Shown here: piece by piece, positions 59,101-64,000 of the stretch
Position numbering within the stretch: position 1 is the stretch's first letter
How the letters are laid out: every line of letters begins with the position of its first letter
Source of the DNA: Tritrichomonas musculus
Taxonomy: Eukaryota > Parabasalia > Tritrichomonadida > Tritrichomonadidae
Reading direction: 5' to 3'
Assembly (NCBI GenBank): GCA_039105265.1
Contig: JAPFFF010000054.1
Location: 682,001 to 746,000, forward strand
DNA: 64,000 nt
Program-made: the position numbers and the translations under genes
Notes under the pieces: model-generated
Told to the model about the DNA's origin: nothing
Seen by the model: only the letters and a program-made list of their open reading frames with translations
The model's database searches: none

Positions 59101-61583
59101 TCTTCTTTCTTTACTTCTTCTTCTTTCTTTTCTTCTTCTTTTTTAATTTCTTCTTCTTTTTTAATTTCTTCTTCTTTTTTAATTTCTTCTTCTTTTTTAA
59201 TTTCTTCTTCTTTTTTAATTTCTTCTTCTTTTTTAATTTCTTCTTTCTTTTCTTCTTCTTTTTTATTTTCTTCTTTTTTAATTTCTTCTTTCTTTACTTC
59301 TTCTTTTTTAATTTCTTCTTTCTTTACTTCTTCTTTTTTAATTTCTTCTTTCTTTACTTCTTCTTTTTTAACTTTTTCTTTCTTTACTACTTCTTTATTA
59401 GGCTGTTTTTGTTTAATTTGATTATTGATTTCTGACTTGTTTCTTTCGTTTTTTACTTTATTAGCTGGCTTTGTTTCAGTCTTTACAGGCTCAATCGACT
59501 TAATTCTGGGCTTGTTAGAGGAAGGCTTTATTGGCTTTTTCTGATTTTTCAAAGTTTTCAGCATACTTAAATTCTTTTTATCAGGATTTTTTGGCTTTGG
59601 CTTCTCAGTCTGCGCCAATCTCCGCTCAATGATCTTCTTCCAATTGTCATCATTTATAGTCTGCGAACTAGAATTGCTGTGTGACTCACTTTTACTTCTT
59701 CTTCCAGTAGAGAACAACGGCTGCTGAGGCTGCCATCTTGGCATTATCAACTTAGGGCTATTTGCGTCGATTTTACAAGAAGATCTTTTAGTTTTATTCA
59801 TAACTATCTTTTTGAAGGGTCTAGCTTTTGGCGGATACAATAAGAAACCGTTAGTATTGTATCTATCCAATTGGTAATTAATTTTATTCAATTCTTTTTG
59901 TTTTTCAGCCTCAAAATATTCAATTTTTTTGTTTAGATTTTCATTGAATTTTTTCCTATCGTTTTCATGGTTATTGATTAACGTCTGCCATTCAATTTCC
60001 ATTGATTTTGAAATGCGCTGATTCATGCCCGATGATTCTTGACTCTGTACTTGAACTTCGTTCATTTCTAGAAGTTTTGCTTGTTGATACTGGCCGTTGT
60101 CAATCATGCTTTTTTCCTGTTTTTTCATTGAATTCAATTTGAATGATTTCTTAGCAAAAGTTCTCAAAAAGTTCTCATTGTTCCACTTTTCATGGAATTC
60201 ATTCTGCTCTTTGTTCTGCTCTTCAAGAAGAGAGCTGTATAACTCGTCTTGCTTGCTTCGATAATCATTGATTATATTGTCCCATTTCTCAGTGATTCGC
60301 TCGTTTTCTTTTTGAAGCTTCATGTAGTGACCAAATAAGCTCCCAATTTTATTATGGTCGTCATCCTCATCTTCATCTTTACAACTTTCATTTTCATCCG
60401 TATCGTAGTCATATTTATCACTTCCAGAGTGACTTTTCGGACAGCTTTTTGAATTGGCTATTTTTTCTTTCCCTTTCAAATTTGAATTGGTCTCAGAAAA
60501 GCTGTCAAAACCGCCAATTTTGGATGGCTCATTTGCACAATTATTCAAACTTGAACTTGACGCTGTATGCAACAATTCTTCATGGTTTTCAGAGCACTTC
60601 TCATCATTGCTGATTTCAAAAGAAGAAAAACGATCATTTCCAATTGAATTTTTTTGAAAGGCGTCAGACTCAATTTCATGTTTCTTCAGAATTTCAGATC
60701 GTTGCGTTTGAAATTTCAGAACGTATCGTTGGAGGTTTTTCTCAATCTCAATTTTCTCAAGTTTGTCTACTTTTTCTTTCACCTTTTTTTCTTCATCGAA
60801 TTTCTTAGCATCAAACAACTTTTTCTGTTGTAACCGAAGCTCATAAATTTCAGTGGATAATTTTCTATACTCTATCGGCATTTTCTTATAATTGACAAAC
60901 AATCCTTCTTCGCCTCTGTCAATAATTATTGCATCAAATGATTCCTTCATTTTTTGGTCAAATTCATCAATTTCAGTCTCAAATTCGTCATGCGGATCGT
61001 TCTTGTTTTGCAGAGTATCGTTGTTCTCTTCAAGGCTGTCTTTGTCAGTTGTTATTGACTTTTTTTCTTCATTCGATTCATTCAAAAAGTCGTTTTTTTC
61101 TTTTTCATCTAAATTACGATAGGAAGCGGTTGTTAACCGTTTATCTGCATTGTTAATTTGCTTTTGGTGAATTTGTGTGTAAAATTCAATGAAACTTTTT
61201 GAATTAATTCGAATAAGAGTTGAATCACTTGTTCTGCTACTAGTTTTTGAGCTTGTAGATTGACTATTGGATTTTTCGGTTGTTGTTGAATAATCGAGAT
61301 CTCCTTCGTACATTCTTCTTAATGTTGATGGTAAAACACCTGCTTTTAAAATAATATGTTTATTATTATTTTCTCTTTTTGAAGCAATATTTGGCGAATT
61401 CTCTCGATTAGAATCATATTCATCAAAACTTATAAACGGGGGCAAAGATGATTTATTTAATTTTCCATTTTCTTGATTAATTTTTTCATCAGAAATATCT
61501 AAATCATTAGTAGGCTTGCTTGCAGATGAGCTCATTTTTTGGTGAAAGGCAAAATTGTGACTTCCAAATGGCTTGGATATCAT
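56109..61583 (-). CDS. Giant repeat protein with coiled coil, KEE array and EETKPIKPVI array
   Basis: A 1824-aa protein, function unknown. Residues 1-180 are Ser/Asn-rich; 200-300 and 440-590 are charged coiled coil (IYELRLQQKKLFDAKKFDEEKK and similar). A basic linker leads to a Lys/Glu array at about 731-905 made of VKKEE, IKKEE and KKEEE units. After a Pro/Lys linker comes a 10-residue repeat, EETKPIKPVI or EETKPIKPVV, in about 36 copies (about 1246-1611). The C-terminus has a Ser/Asp-rich part and then a very basic segment (HRKKKLKEKKAREEKKAARK). Alternating acidic and basic blocks suggest a filament- or microtubule-binding scaffold, which is only inference. A second Met (MSSSAS, ATG at 61535) could be the real start: an initiator-like TCACAAT precedes it. 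Codon use in the last third is clearly richer in G and C than in the first. Confidence 0.8.
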   Translation of the reverse strand: MISKPFGSHNFAFHQKMSSSASKPTNDLDISDEKINQENGKLNKSSLPPFISFDEYDSNRENSPNIASKRENNNKHIILKAGVLPSTLRRMYEGDLDYSTTTEKSNSQSTSSKTSSRTSDSTLIRINSKSFIEFYTQIHQKQINNADKRLTTASYRNLDEKEKNDFLNESNEEKKSITTDKDSLEENNDTLQNKNDPHDEFETEIDEFDQKMKESFDAIIIDRGEEGLFVNYKKMPIEYRKLSTEIYELRLQQKKLFDAKKFDEEKKVKEKVDKLEKIEIEKNLQRYVLKFQTQRSEILKKHEIESDAFQKNSIGNDRFSSFEISNDEKCSENHEELLHTASSSSLNNCANEPSKIGGFDSFSETNSNLKGKEKIANSKSCPKSHSGSDKYDYDTDENESCKDEDEDDDHNKIGSLFGHYMKLQKENERITEKWDNIINDYRSKQDELYSSLLEEQNKEQNEFHEKWNNENFLRTFAKKSFKLNSMKKQEKSMIDNGQYQQAKLLEMNEVQVQSQESSGMNQRISKSMEIEWQTLINNHENDRKKFNENLNKKIEYFEAEKQKELNKINYQLDRYNTNGFLLYPPKARPFKKIVMNKTKRSSCKIDANSPKLIMPRWQPQQPLFSTGRRSKSESHSNSSSQTINDDNWKKIIERRLAQTEKPKPKNPDKKNLSMLKTLKNQKKPIKPSSNKPRIKSIEPVKTETKPANKVKNERNKSEINNQIKQKQPNKEVVKKEKVKKEEVKKEEIKKEEVKKEEIKKEEVKKEEIKKEENKKEEEKKEEIKKEEEIKKEEEIKKEEEIKKEEEIKKEEEIKKEEEKKEEEVKKEEVKKEEVKKEEVKKEEVKKEEVKKEEEKKEEEVKKEEVKKEEVKKEEVKKEEVKKEEVKKEEVKKEEIKKEEVKKEDLTVKNEAKLDDVIKDQVDIIEPVKVQTEGTEPSKAQTKPGTQIKKVSKSHNEPSLQLKTQTKPMQPIKTKVKPGVPIKSQEKPTEEPKDESKLTDILKDQIKPIEPKEALNEQAENPNEQVKPTNEPLNDHVEPPKIEEPVKNEAKTPETVKPQAKPADPIKTQKKVVLPPKKKFVPSKPFPLEARLNSKIRTTERYGQSGQPDQKKEQTAQPVKNVQTKNSQPQKVQAKSIPLKVEVKETPKETPPVEETKQVKLVIEETKPVKPFVYETKTVQLVIEEMNTIELFAEEAKPVELAIEEAKPIEFVREDTEPIKPVIEEAKPVELVIEDTKPIEFVREDTEPAIEETKPIKPVIEETKPIKPVIEETKPIKPVIEETKPIKPVIEETKPIKPVIEETKPIKPVIEETKPIKPVIEETKPIKPVIEETKPIKPVIEETKPIKPVIEETKPIKPVIEETKPIKPVIEETKPIKPVIEETKPIKPVIEETKPIKPVIEETKPIKPAIEETKPIKPVIEETKPIKPVIEETKPIKPVIEETKPIKPVIEETKPIKPVIEETKPIKPVIEETKPIKPVIEETKPIKPVIEETKPIKPVVEETKPIKPVVEETKPIKPVVEETKPIKPVVEETKPIKPVVEETKPIKPVVEETKPIKPVVEETKPIKPVVEETKPIKPVVEETKPIKPVVEETKPIKPVVEETKPIKPVVEEAEPVDPVILKTKSAKPVVEGTKPIQPEEESEGELEELIRGQSRLIDHSSEESAGSSSRYSDYSDSPDATRDGTSSTDPIDSQSLPEYTDTSSMASNSRKREPFDPNLKPRKIRIRVYQPFKNKITSIELKEAGKHRKKKLKEKKAREEKKAARKSKSKKSKESLSSMSETDTAKKLYKSKSEDQISMAVLRSDPNIQISKVSSEQVKDNPFLS
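56746..57844 (-). repeat. 30-bp tandem repeat array, about 36 units
   Basis: The array codes for EETKPIKPVI/V units. It falls into two blocks. In 56746 to about 57108 the plus strand reads TCAACGACTGGTTTGATTGGCTTCGT, with CTCC and TTCT alternating in successive units for much of the block. From about 57109 to 57844 it reads TCAATTACTGGTTTAATCGGTTTTGT. The units inside each block are nearly identical, while the blocks differ at several synonymous sites. Confidence 0.95.
58870..59390 (-). repeat. 15- and 18-bp KKEE-coding repeat array
   Basis: Tandem units of TTCTTCTTTTTTTAC or TTCTTCTTTTTTAAT (plus strand) code for KKEEV and KKEEI, with an inner block of longer units coding for KKEEEI. It is strongly purine/pyrimidine asymmetric: the coding strand is almost pure A+G over some 500 bases. 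Confidence 0.9.
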
Positions 61584-64000
61584 GTTGAAAAAATTGAAAA
61601 GATTTAAAAATTAACAAAAATAAATATTAATTATAAAATAATCGGAAAAAAAAGTGGCATTCAAATTAATATAATTATAAAACATTGAAAGAAACTTTTT
61701 GAGTTTGGAGATGAAAGTTTCTTTCAAATTATTATAATAATTTTGAGCGAAACTATGGAAATTGAGAATCATTTAAATTTTTTTAATTATTTTTTATTGA
61801 TTTTTTTTAATAAAAGTATCATACCTTTCATTGTTTATTAATTACGAATTAACAAATTAATACGTTAAAATTTGTAATAACTCATCTTTCTAAGAAATAT
61901 ATTTCACAAATTTTTTGAGAAGAAAATTAACAAAACACATTTTTCTCAAAATAAAAGTGGTAAAATGTAATTCAAACTCTTTAGTTAATTTTTATATCAT
62001 CTTTTAAATATTAAAATATTGTTATTTGAAGTAATAAATTAGTTTTAACCTTTAAATTTTTAAAATAAAAAATTGTTTTATCTTTAGGAAAATGTTATCA
62101 ATACATTGAAAAAGTTGGATTTTATTTTAAGTTTTAAGCCCTCATTTTTCAGTTTTTATGATTTTTTTCTTGGCTATTCATATTGTTAAAATGCATTTTC
62201 ATAAAAATGAGGTCATTTTTTTATTTTTTTTTTTTTTTTTATAGATAAAATTATATCTTAATTTTTCTACAGGATGAATAAAAAAATAACAAATCACTAT
62301 TTTTTATAATGTGATTGGCAAATATATAGGCATATGATCAGAAATATCATATTTATGAAGTTTGATTTATGATCGTTTAAACTAAAATAACGTATTTTTT
62401 GTTTTTAAAAAAGATTGATTTTTCAAAAAATAATTCGTTAGCCTTATGATTTTTTTAATAAAATAAAGTATATAATTGATTATATATATTATATATCAGT
62501 ATCACACTATTTGAAAGTTCATACGTCGAAATTCAAATTTTACATTTTTTGAAGAATATGATTGAAGTTGAACCAATATTGATTATTTATTAATTTTATC
62601 ATATTTTAAATAGAATTATTGATATAATCTCTAATTAATATATATATAATATTATAATATAAATGAGATAAATTTATTTTAGCAAAAAAATTATAGAAAA
62701 CGTAAATATCTAGCTATAATATTAATTTTATGGGGATAATTATTTTTTATTAGAATTAAATTATATTGTATGGTATTATATTATGATTATTTATAAATCC
62801 GCTCGACGGGCGTAGTTTTATTTTTTTATCCACAAAAAGTTAAAAAGAATTGAGTAAAAATGTTCGTTTGACTTAAATCCCCTCAAAATTCAGTACATAT
62901 TCTGTTATATAATATTTTATTAATATTTCTTAAATATCAGTAAATTAAAAATAAATAAAAAGTAATATATAATTTTTGGACGAAATTTATTTTAAAAAAT
63001 ATTTTTTTTTTATCTTGAAATAGCAAACAGAGGACAGATCTTATCTTCAATATTTTTATAAATCTACTTTCACACTTTATAAGCTTACTACTTTCATTAA
63101 ATTAAATAATAATATAATAATAACAGACCATCATAATAAATAAGACTAAAATAAATAATTATCAAGAATTTCAGATTATATCTTTATAAAACATGCATTA
63201 TTCTTTAGAGAAATAATTATTAAACCAATTAAATATCAGTTATTTATCAAATGACAACAATAAAACATATTTTTGAAAATCTTTTTATCATAATCGTAAT
63301 TCTTAACCAAGGAAATTGTTTAATTTATGAATTATCAAATAATATCATTGATATTGGTAATAATAGATCATTTTTTGCTATATTCTTTGTTTGTATATTT
63401 TTCTAATATTGAAATCCTTTAATTGTTCAACGAATACAAAAGTTAAAAATGTGAATATTTAAATTATTTTATTTAAATAAATATACAAATTACCTTAAAA
63501 AACAAAGTATTTGGTGCTCTTTTTTAATTTTTTTAGAAATAAAAATTTGAATTGTTTATTTTCTCACATTCAATTTTAAAATCAATATAATATTACTCGT
63601 AGCGAACCAAATTAAACAATTATACATTAAGTATACATTATTTTACCTGCATAAATAAATATCTCAATTTGAAATAAATTGATTAACCAAAGGTAGTTCT
63701 CGCACCTCTTAAGAGGTATTCATGTTAAGTGACTTAACGTCTTTTTGAATTTTTCTAATCTCATTATTTCCATCAATATTAAGTTATATGCATTCAAATC
63801 AATAATTTTTAATTGGTTGCTCGATATAATCATTTTAAGAATGTCTAACACTGTTAATTTTATAAAAATTTTAATCTGATATATCTTTAATATTTCATTC
63901 AATCTTTATGATTTTTGAAAATTCCAAATATATTTATATTAATACACATAAGATTAATTAAATTATTAGATTTTTCAAATTTAATTAGATTTATAAACAG
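61584..64000. other. Gene-poor right end, 2.4 kb
   Basis: Extremely A+T-rich DNA with many homopolymer runs (for example T run near 62223-62240). No coding frame, RNA gene or repeat is convincing. A 60-codon leftward frame at 63720-63902 is Ile/Leu/Lys-rich and looks like chance. A small less A+T-rich spot (CCGCTCGACGGGCG near 62799-62812) stands out but has no reading I can support. Confidence 0.5.

Noticed and set aside
58870-59390. A CRISPR-like or satellite array
   Set aside because: The units are 15 or 18 bases without spacers, lie in frame inside a gene and code for KKEE repeats.
58632-59435. A 267-codon plus-strand frame rich in Phe and Leu
   Set aside because: It is the opposite strand of the KKEE array; the Phe strings come from reading TTC/TTT runs.
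63720-63902. A 60-codon leftward frame near the right edge
   Set aside because: It is Ile/Leu/Lys-rich with no motif and no initiator. It could be a decayed fragment, but nothing supports that.

Overview
The window looks like nuclear DNA of a trichomonad, most likely Tritrichomonas (T. foetus or a close relative). The evidence is strong A+T richness with long T and A runs, large uninterrupted genes with no visible introns, an ankyrin/DUF3447-type protein, an Asn-rich R2R3 Myb protein, short 5' flanks with candidate TCA-Y-W initiators, and a decayed protein kinase gene whose wording is typical of the large Tritrichomonas kinase family. The species call is an inference.

Layout. 1-16 kb: a USP7-like deubiquitinase running off the left edge, alpha-tubulin, a SPAG17/PF6 axonemal protein divergent from the tubulin gene, a long gene-poor stretch, a Myb protein, a 740-bp inverted-repeat transposon (MITE) and a DUF3447 protein. 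16-31 kb: a 59-codon gene, an IRE1-like ER-stress sensor whose kinase has lost its catalytic residues but whose RNase (KEN) domain keeps them, a 1206-aa protein of unknown function, a kinase pseudogene, and a 1626-aa membrane PAS/nucleotide-cyclase protein whose cyclase domain has the residue pattern of a mammalian C2 half. 31-48 kb: a compact gene cluster holding a divergent DHYC palmitoyltransferase, a CLASP-like TOG protein, CAND1, an Lhs1/Grp170-like ER Hsp70, a coiled-coil/acidic-repeat protein, TAF5, a small coiled-coil protein and a multi-span membrane protein. 48.6-55.2 kb: a transposon graveyard with two nearly identical non-autonomous hAT elements with perfect 8-bp target duplications, a roughly 0.9-kb inverted-repeat element with a second inverted repeat nested inside, a degenerate 130-bp tandem repeat and a Tc1/mariner-type transposase relic. 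55.3-61.6 kb: a tRNA-Leu(CAA) and a 1824-aa protein with two large internal repeat arrays. 61.6-64 kb: no gene seen.

Themes. Cytoskeleton and flagellum (alpha-tubulin, SPAG17, CLASP), ubiquitin/cullin control (USP, CAND1), ER quality control (IRE1-like, Lhs1-like) and transcription (Myb, TAF5). No operon or defence-type cluster is visible. The most unusual items are the IRE1-like protein with a dead kinase, the C2-like cyclase, the zinc-ligand-poor DHYC enzyme, the fresh hAT pair and the two-phase 30-bp repeat array. All functional calls rest on reading motifs by eye; no database search was run.
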